Assembly (NCBI RefSeq): GCF_900230225.1
Contig: NZ_OCNH01000001.1
Span: forward strand, 2,418,001-2,482,000
DNA: 64,000 nucleotides
Source: Spirosoma fluviale
GTDB lineage: Bacteria > Bacteroidota > Bacteroidia > Cytophagales > Spirosomataceae
Direction of reading: 5' to 3'
In this document: in pieces, positions 1-9,362 of the stretch
Position numbering within the stretch: the stretch's first letter is position 1
How the letters are laid out: every line of letters begins with the position of its first letter
The notes under the pieces: model-generated
The model's input: only the letters and a program-made list of their open reading frames with translations
What the model was told of the DNA's origin: nothing
Database searches by the model: none
Program-made: the position numbers and the translations under genes

Positions 1-95
1 GAAACGAGGTTGGTTGCATGGTGTTACGCTTTATGGAGTTGATGCAGCAAAAGTGCGCTCCTAAAGCCCTCAATACCCTATTTCCCGGCAAGTAA
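1..95 (+). CDS. Possible C-terminal end of a truncated gene
   Basis: One plus-strand frame is open from the window edge to a TAA at 93-95, about 30 codons ending in LNTLFPGK. It could be the tail of a gene that starts to the left of the window. Nothing in the residues identifies a family, and 30 open codons could arise by chance. It would converge with the AraC-type gene, which ends at 139. Confidence 0.2.
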   Translation, partial: NEVGCMVLRFMELMQQKCAPKALNTLFPGK

Positions 96-138
96 GCACT
101 TCGCGCCTATCGGGATGAATAAAGAACGGCATATTCGG

Positions 139-1383
139 CTATCGCTCGGCCCCTTGCCCAAGCCCCCTTGCCCGAAACTGCGCCGGAGTCACGCTTGTCA
201 ACCGTTTAAAGGCCGTATGAAAAGAAGAGGGTGAATTATACCCCACCCGTTCGGCAATTTCGTCGATTTTCAGGTGACTGGTGGCCGAATCGCTGAGTAA
301 GTGCTGAGCCTCGGCAATTCGGTACGTTGCCAGCCAGTCGAAAAACGTTTGCCCAAGCCGGTCGTTGAGTAATTGCGATAAATGATGCGGACTGGTATCC
401 AGCCGGGCGGCCAGTTTCGGCAATGACAATTCACTGTCGAGGTAAGGTTTCTCCGTTTCGAGCAAACGGGTGAGTTTACTTAAAACGGCATCTTCAACTT
501 CTCCTGACAACGCCGATTTTCCGTATTTCTTTTTCGGTTCTGCCAGAGGTTCCGCTGCAACCACTGTTGGTTCAGGCGGTGGCGTGTCGAGAAAAAAATC
601 CGAACCCCGCATGACCAAAAAACTGGTGGCATAAATGGTAGCAGCCATGTAGGTAGCCAGCAGATAATCGCCCACGTCGTGGTAAAATTGGGGTTTTACC
701 ACGACGATCAAAAACGGCACCAACGCGAAGAGCAAACTTAACAGGCGTAATGACGTACGGATTGCGGATTCCTTTTTCCCCTCTTCTCCGCGATTGGCCC
801 TTCGAATGGTCAGAAAGGCTAGTACGGCATACACCATGCAGCTGAGCAATGTCATCTCATCAATAAAGTCCCGAAGCCCGGTAAAGTCATCCTGCCAATA
901 CGGTTTCTGGTGAATAAACGGCAACTCAGGATGCTGTGCGTTTACATAGGCATTGTACCTGACTTCTATAGGCTGATAATGCCAGGTTATTGAGTTAACC
1001 AGCCAGATAGCGAATGGGAACAAATGCCAGCCCCAGAAACGGGGCAATCGCTGTCGGATTCGCCCATAAACAAAGAAGTAAAACAACGGCCCAATGGCAA
1101 AATTGAAGGGTTCCGCAAAATCACTCGTCCACAGTACCCTGAACGTGTAGTTGGTGTAATTCAGAAAGATCTCGCCACTTATGGCGGACAAAGCCAGCAT
1201 GAAGAAGCCCAGACAGCGATTTGCTACCTGTTTGGACCGATCGCCGGTCAGAAAGAAAACGCCCAGAAAAATTCCCTGTGCCACGCCCAGAAGGATGATA
1301 AGGGCAAAGAGGTCAAGACGAACAGGAAGGATCTGCATCAGGATAACGTTGCTGATTGCAAGGTAAAAAAAAGACCTATACAC
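139..1383 (-). CDS. AraC-family transcriptional regulator with membrane N-terminus
   Basis: Likely a membrane-bound DNA-binding regulator. The first 270 or so residues hold about seven hydrophobic segments (for example LFALIILLGVAQG and the run around FALVPFLIVVV). The last 110 residues form an AraC helix-turn-helix pair: LPKLAARLDTSPHHLSQLLN is the first HTH and IDEIAERVGYNSPSSFHTAF the second, followed by the usual LTSVTPAQFR ending. Two starts are possible, 1383 or a Met at 1338 that begins MQILPVRLDL; the shorter form puts the first membrane helix nearer the N-terminus. It lies 54 bp downstream of sppA on the same strand. The signal sensed is unknown, and the position next to housekeeping genes does not reveal its targets. 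Confidence 0.85.
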   Translation of the reverse strand: MYRSFFYLAISNVILMQILPVRLDLFALIILLGVAQGIFLGVFFLTGDRSKQVANRCLGFFMLALSAISGEIFLNYTNYTFRVLWTSDFAEPFNFAIGPLFYFFVYGRIRQRLPRFWGWHLFPFAIWLVNSITWHYQPIEVRYNAYVNAQHPELPFIHQKPYWQDDFTGLRDFIDEMTLLSCMVYAVLAFLTIRRANRGEEGKKESAIRTSLRLLSLLFALVPFLIVVVKPQFYHDVGDYLLATYMAATIYATSFLVMRGSDFFLDTPPPEPTVVAAEPLAEPKKKYGKSALSGEVEDAVLSKLTRLLETEKPYLDSELSLPKLAARLDTSPHHLSQLLNDRLGQTFFDWLATYRIAEAQHLLSDSATSHLKIDEIAERVGYNSPSSFHTAFKRLTSVTPAQFRARGLGQGAER

Positions 1384-1437
1384 CGGGCCACTGCTGGCTT
1401 TAACGCGTATAGGTCTGAATCAGGTAAACCAGAGTAG

Positions 1438-3207
1438 TTATCGAATCTCTACTTCGAAGGGCAATCGCATTTGCATGCCCTGCATCGTTTTTAGCTTTTT
1501 CATGTACTTCACATACGGGGCTAGTTCGCCAAGCTGTGCCTGAATTTTGGCCTCCTCGTCATTACCGAACGACATCATCAGTTGCTCGAAGAATTCTTTT
1601 TTCCGGGGCTGATACTTCAGTCTGTAATCACCCTCTTTTAGTTTAGCCGTCTGAGCCGCCAGTTTTATGGCGTCGTCGAGGCCACCAAGCTGGTCGACAA
1701 GGCCAATGGCTTTCCCTTGCGAACCCGTCCAGACCCGGCCACCGGCAATGGCCCGAAGGCTATCGATCGGCAGTTTCCGACCGGCTGCGGCTTTGCCCGT
1801 AAACTCGGCATAGATCCGCTCGGTTGCACGCTGCATGGTCTGCTTCTGAAACGGCGTCATTTCGTGCGTGCCTGTTGGGAAGTCGGCATTGGTGTTGGTT
1901 TTCACCCGGTCGTAGGTGATACCAAGTTTGTCTTTAAAGAAATTTTCGGTGTTGAACAGCAGCGAAAAAACGCCGATTGATCCCGTAATTGTGTTTGGCT
2001 GGGCCACAATTTTGTCGCAACCCATGAGCATATAATACCCGCCCGAAGCCGCATAGTCGGACATGGAGCCGATAACAGGTTTGCTTTTCCGGGCCAGCTG
2101 CACTTCGCGGTACATCACATCCGACGCCAGGGCGCTGCCTCCACCGGAGTTAACCCGCAGCACAATCGCTTTCACTTTGTCGTCGAGACGAGCTTTGCGA
2201 ATCTCCTCCACAATCGTTTCCGAACCAATGCTGTTATCTCCGCTTTTACCCGACTGAATATCGCCCGAAGCGATAATGACGGCAATCCGGTTCGAACCCG
2301 TTCCTTCCGAATCCGTTTCGATTTTCTCCGAATCTTCGTATTTGCTCAGGGATACGTAGTTGATTTTCTTCTTCTCGTCGACGCCCAACTGCTTTTTGAT
2401 CACACTTTCCAGTTCATCCTGGTAGCCTATGTTGGTAACCAGTTTGGTACGAAGCGCATCGGCAGGTTTCTGGATAGTCAAATTATCGGCATAGCGTTTG
2501 AGCGAATCGACCCGCAGGTTTCGGCTTTGCGCCACCCGAACCAGCATGTGGTCGTTCACGGAGTTGAGGAACGAGTTCACCTGTTTGCGGTTGGGGTCGC
2601 TCATATCCTCCCGAATAAACGGTTCTACGGCGCTTTTAAACTCGCCCACTTTGAAAATTTCGGCTTTAACGCCCAGCTTATCAAGTGTTCCTTTAAAAAA
2701 GGACAGCTCCGCATTCAGGCCATTCCATTCCAGATCGCCGGCCGGATTCAGGTAAATTTTATCGGCAACGGAAGCCAGGTAATATCCTTTTTCGGTCATC
2801 GTTTCGCCGTAAGCATACACGAACTTCTTCGATTGCCGGAAATCAACCAGCGCATCACGAACTTCTTCGAGCGATGCCCATCCAGCCTGTGGGCTTTCGG
2901 TTTGGAGGTAGATCCCTTTGATGTTATCATCGTCTTTCGCTTCTTTCAGCGCTTTTTTCAGTTCGATGAGGCCAATGGCATCACCTCCGCCACTTATTGG
3001 CCCAAACCCCTTAAACGGATTTTCGACACTCCGTTCTTCAATCGGTTTATCCAGGTCTAATTTTAAAACGGTGTTTTCCTTAACGGTTGTTTTTTTATCC
3101 GAAGACGACAAGGCCGCTCCTATCCCAATGAGGAGTAGAAAGCCTACAAAGGAAAACAACAGCAGGCCGACGATTGTGGCCAGTACATATTTAAGAAACT
3201 GTCGCAT
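1438..3207 (-). CDS. sppA: Signal peptide peptidase SppA, long (67K) form
   Basis: Membrane-anchored serine protease that degrades cleaved signal peptides. At 589 residues it has the length of the long, two-domain form. Residues 1-35 are one transmembrane anchor (FLKYVLATIVGLLLFSFVGF). Two S49 peptidase repeats follow. The general-base lysine is in GEFKSAVEPFIREDMS in the first repeat and the nucleophilic serine is in DYAASGGYYM in the second, as in the Ser/Lys dyad of the family. ITGSIGVFSLLF is the usual motif after the serine. A hairpin at 3254-3283 lies between this gene and the upstream pyrophosphatase gene, so it is probably transcribed separately. Confidence 0.95.
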   Translation of the reverse strand: MRQFLKYVLATIVGLLLFSFVGFLLLIGIGAALSSSDKKTTVKENTVLKLDLDKPIEERSVENPFKGFGPISGGGDAIGLIELKKALKEAKDDDNIKGIYLQTESPQAGWASLEEVRDALVDFRQSKKFVYAYGETMTEKGYYLASVADKIYLNPAGDLEWNGLNAELSFFKGTLDKLGVKAEIFKVGEFKSAVEPFIREDMSDPNRKQVNSFLNSVNDHMLVRVAQSRNLRVDSLKRYADNLTIQKPADALRTKLVTNIGYQDELESVIKKQLGVDEKKKINYVSLSKYEDSEKIETDSEGTGSNRIAVIIASGDIQSGKSGDNSIGSETIVEEIRKARLDDKVKAIVLRVNSGGGSALASDVMYREVQLARKSKPVIGSMSDYAASGGYYMLMGCDKIVAQPNTITGSIGVFSLLFNTENFFKDKLGITYDRVKTNTNADFPTGTHEMTPFQKQTMQRATERIYAEFTGKAAAGRKLPIDSLRAIAGGRVWTGSQGKAIGLVDQLGGLDDAIKLAAQTAKLKEGDYRLKYQPRKKEFFEQLMMSFGNDEEAKIQAQLGELAPYVKYMKKLKTMQGMQMRLPFEVEIR

Positions 3208-3253
3208 GAATTAGTATTAATGTAAAGCCTTTACAAATCGGGCTATATACAAA

Positions 3254-3283
3254 TATAGCCCGGAAGTAAGTTTCCGGGCTATA
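3254..3283 (-). terminator. Hairpin between ppa and sppA
   Basis: Perfect 12-bp arms (TATAGCCCGGAA and its complement) around a 6-nt loop, just past the end of the pyrophosphatase gene. The following minus-strand sequence is T-rich (ATTTGTAT) but not a clean T-run. The adjacent 3250-3257, read on the minus strand, is TATATTTG, which also matches the Bacteroidota -7 box and could start sppA transcription. Confidence 0.5.
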
Positions 3284-3326
3284 AAAGTGTTAAGTACGCG
3301 AAAATAGCGGACGAATGGCGTAAACC

Positions 3327-3929
3327 TTACATCAGCTTATAATCGTTGATTGAGGTCTGGATTACCTCCCAGGCTTCTTCCTGGCCATAGATGTTGGCTA
3401 ACTCCATTACTGCCGGTTCGTCGGGCAGATTTTTGTAAGTCATGAAATAGTGGCGAAGCCGCTTTACAACGGCCTCGGGCAGTTGAGCCAGTTCGGTATA
3501 TTGGCCGTACATGGCATCTCCTTTCAGCACAGCGATAATTTTATCGTCTGCTTCTCCTTTATCGATCAGGCGGAAACCGCCGATGGGGATAGCCTGTAAA
3601 ATAAGGTCACCGTGTGTGATTTCTCGCTCGGTCAACACACAAATATCGAGGGGATCACCATCGCCCAGTTCAACCGTCCGGCCCGACTTTTCACTGGCCA
3701 GACGGGCAATCTGTTCACCGCAAAAGGTTTGTGGAATAAAGCCGTATAAAGCTGGCAGTACGTTGGAGTATTGTTGAGGCCGGTCAATTTTGAGGTAGCC
3801 AGTGGTTTTATCAATTTCGTACTTAACGGTGTCCGTCGGTACGATTTCGATAAAGCACGTTACTTGTTTGGGCGCTAAGTCGCCAATTGAAATGCCGTGC
3901 CAGGGATGGGCTTTAAAATTACTCTTCAT
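3327..3929 (-). CDS. ppa: Inorganic pyrophosphatase, family I
   Basis: Soluble Mg-dependent enzyme that hydrolyses pyrophosphate to two phosphates and so pulls biosynthetic reactions forward. The family I signature DGDPLDIC lies around residue 90, and further family residues follow (KGEADDKIIAV, then YKNLPDE). The length of 200 residues fits the bacterial family, which is usually 175-200. Start ATG at 3927-3929. It is followed on the same strand by a hairpin and sppA, with the glycosyltransferase gene upstream. Confidence 0.95.
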   Translation of the reverse strand: MKSNFKAHPWHGISIGDLAPKQVTCFIEIVPTDTVKYEIDKTTGYLKIDRPQQYSNVLPALYGFIPQTFCGEQIARLASEKSGRTVELGDGDPLDICVLTEREITHGDLILQAIPIGGFRLIDKGEADDKIIAVLKGDAMYGQYTELAQLPEAVVKRLRHYFMTYKNLPDEPAVMELANIYGQEEAWEVIQTSINDYKLM

Positions 3930-3978
3930 GGTTGGTTGTATTACTAATTTATGCTATTGATTGATAAAGAAAAGCCGT

Positions 3979-4974
3979 TTATACCGGCACGTTTTGGTCA
4001 GTAAATCCTATTTTTTCGGCTACCAGTTGATCCGTTGAGCGATTCAGGCTCTGGCGAACGAGCATTTCGCCCAGAAAGCCCGCCAGAAACAGTTGTACGC
4101 CAAGAATGATCGCCACAAGGCCGAAAAAGAACAGCGGGTTATCAGTCACATTACGAAACTTCTCCCCTCTTGAAATATTAATGAGCTTCTCGACAATGAG
4201 CCAAATGGCCAGTAGCGAGCCGATGAAAAACGACAGCGTCCCGAAGGTTCCGAAGAAGTGCATTGGCCGTTTGCTGAACCGGTGGACAAACCCGATAACG
4301 AGTACATCCAGAAAGCCGTTCACGAAACGTTCCAAACCAAATTTGGTGGTACCGTATTTTCGGGCCCGATGTTGCACAACTTTCTCGCCAATTCGGCTGA
4401 ACCCGTCCCAATTGGCAACAATGGGCAAATTTCGGTGCATATCGCCGTAGAGAGATGGGGCAATGGTTTTCACCACTTTTTGCCGGTACGCTTTCAGGCC
4501 ACAGTTGAAATCGTGTAACTGAACCCCGGATATCCAGCGCGAAACCGCATTGAACAGCTTGGTCGGCAACGTTTTGGTGATCGGGTCGTATCGCTTCTGT
4601 TTCCAGCCCGAAACGAGGTCGTACTTCTCCTTCGTGATCATGCGGTACAGCTCCGGTATTTCGTCCGGACTGTCCTGAAGATCGGCGTCCATCGTAATGA
4701 CCACCTGCCCCCGAACGGCCAGAAAACCAGTTTGCAGGGCGGCCGTTTTACCATAATTCCGGTTGAATCGAATGCCCCGTACATTCGGGTTTCGAGCTGC
4801 CAGCTGTTCAACAACAGCCCATGAATTATCCGTGCTACCGTCGTCAACGAACAGGATCTCGTATGTGTACTGGTGTTCCGTTACGACCCTTACAATCCAG
4901 TCGTGCAGTTCGGGCAGCGACTCATCTTCGTTGTAAAGCGGAATCAAAACGGTTAGTTGAAGCGGTTCTGGCAT
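3979..4974 (-). CDS. Family 2 glycosyltransferase with two C-terminal membrane helices
   Basis: Probably transfers a sugar from a nucleotide donor to a polyprenyl phosphate, like DPM1/ArnC/GtrB enzymes. The GT-A domain occupies residues 1-230: VLIPLYNEDESLPEL at the start, FVDDGSTDNSW, then the metal-binding MDADLQDSPDEIPEL. HRARKYGTTKFG is the late conserved motif of this subgroup. Two hydrophobic helices follow (FFIGSLLAIWLIV and FFFGLVAIILGVQLFLAG). The start at 4974 (MPEPLQL) is preferred, because the longer frame begins with a TTG codon. It is co-directional with ppa. Confidence 0.9.
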   Translation of the reverse strand: MPEPLQLTVLIPLYNEDESLPELHDWIVRVVTEHQYTYEILFVDDGSTDNSWAVVEQLAARNPNVRGIRFNRNYGKTAALQTGFLAVRGQVVITMDADLQDSPDEIPELYRMITKEKYDLVSGWKQKRYDPITKTLPTKLFNAVSRWISGVQLHDFNCGLKAYRQKVVKTIAPSLYGDMHRNLPIVANWDGFSRIGEKVVQHRARKYGTTKFGLERFVNGFLDVLVIGFVHRFSKRPMHFFGTFGTLSFFIGSLLAIWLIVEKLINISRGEKFRNVTDNPLFFFGLVAIILGVQLFLAGFLGEMLVRQSLNRSTDQLVAEKIGFTDQNVPV

Positions 4975-5059
4975 ATATTTTTCTAAACGCAAGGTCGAAC
5001 CGCACGGGCGGCCCTACGCCGAAACGGGCGCAAAGATTTCTGCAAAGGTCGCAGACTTT

Positions 5060-5815
5060 TCAGAATATCAGGTAAAAATCCCGGAGTAATGACCGAAAAT
5101 CTGACGTATATATCTCTTTTGACTGCGTTTTCGTCTGATCGGATACATTCGTACGCTCATAAATGGTCAGCGTTTCCTGCTCAGGACTCCTTTCCGTATA
5201 CGAATACCCACTCACAACCCGAAAAGCGGGCTTTTGCGCATTGTGCCGCAGAAATAGGCGTTTAAAGGCGTGCAGGCCTGCTTTTTGGGCCAGTTCATCG
5301 AGCAAGTCTGTTTCATAAGGCGGCAGTAAAACCCACCACTGCCCGGTAAGCTGCATCAGCCGGGTAACAGCTTCTACCAGTTCCGGAAACGGTAAGTAGT
5401 CGGTATGAAGGGCCCGGTTAACGGCCGCATCCGGCGAACGAAGGTGGTTGGTATAGAAAGGCGGATTGGTCAGGATTCGATCGTAGCGAATGGCGGGTTG
5501 GTAATCCTGTATCCGACCCTGTGTTACCCGAATCCGGTCAGCGAACGGACTGGCCGCTACGTTTTCGATAGCCTGACTAAAGGCCGCGTCATCTACCTCA
5601 ACTGCATCGACTACCGCCCTTGGATTTCGTTGCGCTGCCATAAGCGCCAGTAAGCCGGTGCCGGTGCCAATGTCCAGAATCCGCGACACCTCCGTAGTAG
5701 GCTCGACGCGCTCCCCCGCATCCTGATTAGCATACGCCCCAAGCACGCAGGCATCCGTACACACTTTCATGGCCGTACGATTCTGCTGAATGGTGAATTG
5801 CTTGAACGAAAACAT
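5060..5815 (-). CDS. trmN6: tRNA1(Val) A37 N6-methyltransferase (TrmN6/YfiC-like)
   Basis: SAM-dependent methyltransferase, predicted to make m6A37 in tRNA-Val. Motif I is DIGTGTGLLALMAAQR (residues about 47-62) and the amino-methyltransferase motif IV is NPPFY, followed by HLRSPD. The N-terminal FSFKQFTIQQNRTAMKVCTD is typical of the YfiC group, and length (251) fits. The short C-terminal extension after TIYER is less conserved. Start ATG at 5813-5815. It is the last of the leftward genes, and the region to its right is the PUL1 control region. Confidence 0.9.
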   Translation of the reverse strand: MFSFKQFTIQQNRTAMKVCTDACVLGAYANQDAGERVEPTTEVSRILDIGTGTGLLALMAAQRNPRAVVDAVEVDDAAFSQAIENVAASPFADRIRVTQGRIQDYQPAIRYDRILTNPPFYTNHLRSPDAAVNRALHTDYLPFPELVEAVTRLMQLTGQWWVLLPPYETDLLDELAQKAGLHAFKRLFLRHNAQKPAFRVVSGYSYTERSPEQETLTIYERTNVSDQTKTQSKEIYTSDFRSLLRDFYLIF

Positions 5816-6254
5816 AATCTAGTTACGGGAATTTGCTCAGGAAAGTGCCCCTTAAATACACAACTTAGTGAAACGGCAAAAAACGTGATTTAGGCGCATA
5901 CAACAAACTGGTATTCAATTGGAGCATTCCAGAATCAGAGCCCGATTATATTGTAATAAATAAAGAATAGCTCAAAAGTTTATCCATATTTTAAAAGCCG
6001 CACTTTGGGAACGTTCCCAAAAAATGGGAGCGTTCCCAACGAAAAATAATGCCAACTAAAAGAATTTATTGTACTATACTTTTTAAGTTTTGTGCTGTGA
6101 AAAGACAGCAAGCAAAATACCGGCACTTACTTAATCATTCGCATTAACATTTTCCAAGTGAGTTAAGCTGACGGTAAATAGCAAGTCGACTCAACAGCGC
6201 ATTACCTATATTGTATTTTTCCACTAAAACCCTTTAAACTCCTACCTATTATAT
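5816..6254. other. Intergenic control region upstream of PUL1
   Basis: 439 bp without a gene, more A+T-rich than the flanking genes, between the divergent trmN6 and susC genes. It contains the two operator-like palindromes at 6005-6038. I could not place a convincing TAnnTTTG promoter for susC; TACTTTTT near 6076 and the TATATTG near 6211 are only partial matches. No open frame of note. Confidence 0.6.
6005..6038. promoter_or_regulatory. Tandem LacI-type operator-like palindromes upstream of susC
   Basis: 6005-6020 is a perfect 16-bp palindrome, TTGGGAACGTTCCCAA. 6025-6038, TGGGAGCGTTCCCA, is the same motif with one asymmetric base. The central CG dinucleotides are 19 bp apart. Palindromes with a central CG are typical of LacI-family repressor sites, so this is probably where a sugar-responsive repressor binds. 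No LacI gene lies in the window. A related GGGAACG site lies upstream of the second susC at 61326-61373. Confidence 0.55.
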
Positions 6255-9200
6255 ATGCCATTTTCTACGATAAGTAAAGTCCAACCTAAAATCGGGTGGC
6301 TCGTCGGCCTGCTGCTCGTACTGGGATTGCCCGCGCTGGCCCAATCGAACCGAACGAGCACCGTCAGTGGTCTGGTTACATCGGCTGAAAGCAGCCAGGG
6401 AATCCCCGGAGCCAATGTTATGGCTAAGAACACGCAACTGGGTACTACGACCAACGCCAACGGTGAATTTACGCTCTCAGCCCCCGCCGGGCCTTTGGTG
6501 CTTATCGTCTCGTCGATAGGCTATCAAACACAGGAAGTGCCAGTTTCGGGCCAGAGCAAGCTAACCATCACCCTGCAACCCGATAATCGTTCCCTGAACG
6601 AAGTGGTCGTTGTGGGGTACGGTACCGTTAAAAAGAGCGACCTGACCGGCTCGGTATCGTCGGTGAAAGCCGCTGAACTACGGCAAACGCCCATTGCCAA
6701 CTTTGTACAGGGCTTACAGGCACGGGCTTCGGGGGTGCAGGTTACCCAGAACTCCGGCGCGCCGGGTGGGAGTGTGAGCGTCAGGATCAGGGGAAATAAC
6801 TCGATTAGCGGCAGCAGCGAACCGCTCTATGTAGTCGACGGATTTCCCATTGCCGGGGGCGACAACCCGGTAGCGGGGGGCGGCAGCGGACTCGGGAACG
6901 ACAATGGCAACCGGCTGTCGGTGCTGTCGACGCTCAATCCCAATGATATTGAGTCGATGGAAGTACTGAAAGATGCCTCAGCCACCGCCATTTACGGTAC
7001 ACGCGGGGCCAATGGTGTGGTGCTGATCACAACCAAACGGGGAAAAGCCGGTAAAACCCGCGTGAGCTACGACGGCTATTACGGGGAACAGCAAATCCGA
7101 AAAACGCTGGATGTGATGAATGCCGCGCAGTTTGCCAAATACGAAAACGAGATTGCCGGTACAACACTCTACCCAAACCCCGATCAGTTGGGGCAGGGTA
7201 CCGACTGGCAGTCGCTCATTTTCCGTAAAGCCCCCATGCAGAGCCACCAGCTCTCCGTATCGGGCGGCAACGAGCGCTCGCAGTTTGCGCTGTCGATGAA
7301 TTACTTTGATCAGGACGGAATCATCATAAACTCCAACTTCAAGCGGGGGTCGGTGCGAGTCAATCTGGACAATACCGTCAGTAAAAACCTTAAAATAGGT
7401 ACGAGCCTGACGTATACGTACTCCGTGAATAATGGAGCCATTACCGCCACGCTGGGCGACGGCGGTCCTTCGGGAGGAATTATCCTGTCGGCTCTAACCG
7501 CTCCGCCCGTCTTTTCACCTTATAACGCAGACGGTACGCCCGCCATTTTCACGAACCGCTACCTGGATCTCAACAACCCTATTGCTATGGCTACGGAGGT
7601 ACTGAACCGAAATACAACCCGCCGGTTTCTGGGCAACATCTTTGCCGATTGGACCATTGCCAGTGGCTTAACCTACCGCGCTTCGTTTGGGGGTGACCTC
7701 GTTACCGATACCCGCGACTCGTACGTTACCCGCAACATTCGGGCGGGTTCGCAGGTGAACGGCATTGGTGGCAAAGGGAATGCCAACACCAATACGGTAC
7801 TGCACGAGAGTCTGCTGAATTACCATCGCCTGTTTGGTACCCACGATGTAAACCTGACCGGCGTGTTTTCGACCCAGGGGCAGCTACAAACCGCCGATGC
7901 CATGACCGGCCAGCAGTTTCCCAACGACCTTGTATTGAACAATAACCTGTCGCAGGCATCCATTTTAACCATTTCCAGTAACAAACAGGCCTGGCGCTTA
8001 GACTCATACACGGGCCGGATCAACTACAACTACAAGAGTAAATACCTGCTCACGCTGACCGGCCGGGTAGATGGCTCCAGCCGGTTCGGCACCAATAACA
8101 AATATGGCTTTTTCCCCTCGGTGGCGGGGGCATGGCGGGTATCGGAAGAAGCCTTTATGCAGGGGCAGCAGGTGCTAAGCGACCTGAAGCTCCGGGCCAG
8201 TTATGGCATGACCGGCAACGCCGATATTCCGCTCTACAACTCCTTGTCGCGCCTGAATTCGGTTGGTAATTACAACTTCAACAACGTGCGTACCATCGGT
8301 ATTGCCGCAGCCAACATCAGCAACCCCGACCTTAAATGGGAGAAAAGTGCGCAGGCTGACATTGGCCTGGATTTCGGCCTGCTCAACAACCGGATTCAGG
8401 TAACGGCCGATGTGTATTACAAGAAAACGACCGATCTGCTGCTGTCGCGCACTATTCCGCTCTCGTCGGGTTTCGGGTCGGTATTCGGCAATTTTGGTTC
8501 GGTCGAGAACCGGGGCATCGAAGTAACCGTCAACGCGGGCGTGCTGAATGGTCCGCTGAAGTGGGACATCAACGCCAACGTTTCGGCCAACCGGAACAAG
8601 CTCACGCTGATCGACGGAACCCGCACCGAAATTATCCCCGGTGGTGGTGATGGCTCCATTGGCGCTTTCACCAACAACAGCATTCTGCGGGTGGGCGCGC
8701 CCATCGGCTCGTTCTACGGGTACGTCTTCGATGGAATTTACCAAACCGGCGACAACATCCCGACGGGGCGTATTCCGGGCAACATCCGGTACCGTGACCT
8801 GACTGGCGATGGCGTCATTTCGGGGGCCGACCAGACCATTATCGGCAATCCGAACCCAAGCTATATTTTCGGGATCAACAACACGCTGAAGTACAAAGGC
8901 TTCGACTTGAGCCTGTTTGTGCAGGGTGTGCAAGGCAACCAGATCTTTGCCGTTTCGAGAGTCCGGCTGGAGGCTGGGGCGGGTATGATCAATCAGTACG
9001 CCAGCTATGTAAACCGCTGGACACCCACCAACCCCTCCAACGAGTACCTGAAAGCCTCGACGGGGCAGCGGGTCAACCAGTCGGACATTCACATTGAAGA
9101 TGGTTCGTTTGTCCGCTTCAAGAACATAACCCTCGGTTATACGATCCCTGCCGTTGGTAAACTGGCCTGGCTGGCAAATTCGCGGGTGTATGTGAGTGCC

Positions 9201-9344
9201 AACAATTTCGCTACCCTGACCAACTATTCGGGCTATGACCCGGAAGTGAATACCGCCGGGCAGAATAACCTCAATTTGGGCGTGGACAATATCGGCTTCC
9301 CGGTGGCCAAGTCGTTCATTGCTGGTCTTCAACTCAACTTCTAA
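6255..9344 (+). CDS. SusC/RagA-family TonB-dependent outer-membrane transporter (PUL1)
   Basis: Outer-membrane pore that imports oligosaccharide captured by its SusD partner, energised by TonB. Residues 1-30 are a signal peptide ending PALAQ. Residues 34-110 are a carboxypeptidase-regulatory-like domain (VSGLVTSAESSQGIPGANV). NEVVVVGYGTVKKSDLTGSV at about 115-134 is the start of the SusC plug domain, with PLYVVDGFPI and DASATAIYGTRGANGVVLI further on. The remaining 750 or so residues are a beta-barrel ending in the aromatic AGLQLNF. The length of 1029 residues is normal. It is the first gene of an eight-gene plus-strand cluster, with susD 18 bp downstream. Confidence 0.97.
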   Translation: MPFSTISKVQPKIGWLVGLLLVLGLPALAQSNRTSTVSGLVTSAESSQGIPGANVMAKNTQLGTTTNANGEFTLSAPAGPLVLIVSSIGYQTQEVPVSGQSKLTITLQPDNRSLNEVVVVGYGTVKKSDLTGSVSSVKAAELRQTPIANFVQGLQARASGVQVTQNSGAPGGSVSVRIRGNNSISGSSEPLYVVDGFPIAGGDNPVAGGGSGLGNDNGNRLSVLSTLNPNDIESMEVLKDASATAIYGTRGANGVVLITTKRGKAGKTRVSYDGYYGEQQIRKTLDVMNAAQFAKYENEIAGTTLYPNPDQLGQGTDWQSLIFRKAPMQSHQLSVSGGNERSQFALSMNYFDQDGIIINSNFKRGSVRVNLDNTVSKNLKIGTSLTYTYSVNNGAITATLGDGGPSGGIILSALTAPPVFSPYNADGTPAIFTNRYLDLNNPIAMATEVLNRNTTRRFLGNIFADWTIASGLTYRASFGGDLVTDTRDSYVTRNIRAGSQVNGIGGKGNANTNTVLHESLLNYHRLFGTHDVNLTGVFSTQGQLQTADAMTGQQFPNDLVLNNNLSQASILTISSNKQAWRLDSYTGRINYNYKSKYLLTLTGRVDGSSRFGTNNKYGFFPSVAGAWRVSEEAFMQGQQVLSDLKLRASYGMTGNADIPLYNSLSRLNSVGNYNFNNVRTIGIAAANISNPDLKWEKSAQADIGLDFGLLNNRIQVTADVYYKKTTDLLLSRTIPLSSGFGSVFGNFGSVENRGIEVTVNAGVLNGPLKWDINANVSANRNKLTLIDGTRTEIIPGGGDGSIGAFTNNSILRVGAPIGSFYGYVFDGIYQTGDNIPTGRIPGNIRYRDLTGDGVISGADQTIIGNPNPSYIFGINNTLKYKGFDLSLFVQGVQGNQIFAVSRVRLEAGAGMINQYASYVNRWTPTNPSNEYLKASTGQRVNQSDIHIEDGSFVRFKNITLGYTIPAVGKLAWLANSRVYVSANNFATLTNYSGYDPEVNTAGQNNLNLGVDNIGFPVAKSFIAGLQLNF

Positions 9345-9362
9345 CCGTAGCCAACTCCTACC

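Noticed and set aside
8175-9332. Long open frame on the minus strand opposite susC, about 385 codons
   Set aside because: It is fully antisense to a clear SusC barrel, has no recognisable domain, and long antisense frames are common in codon-biased G+C-rich genes.
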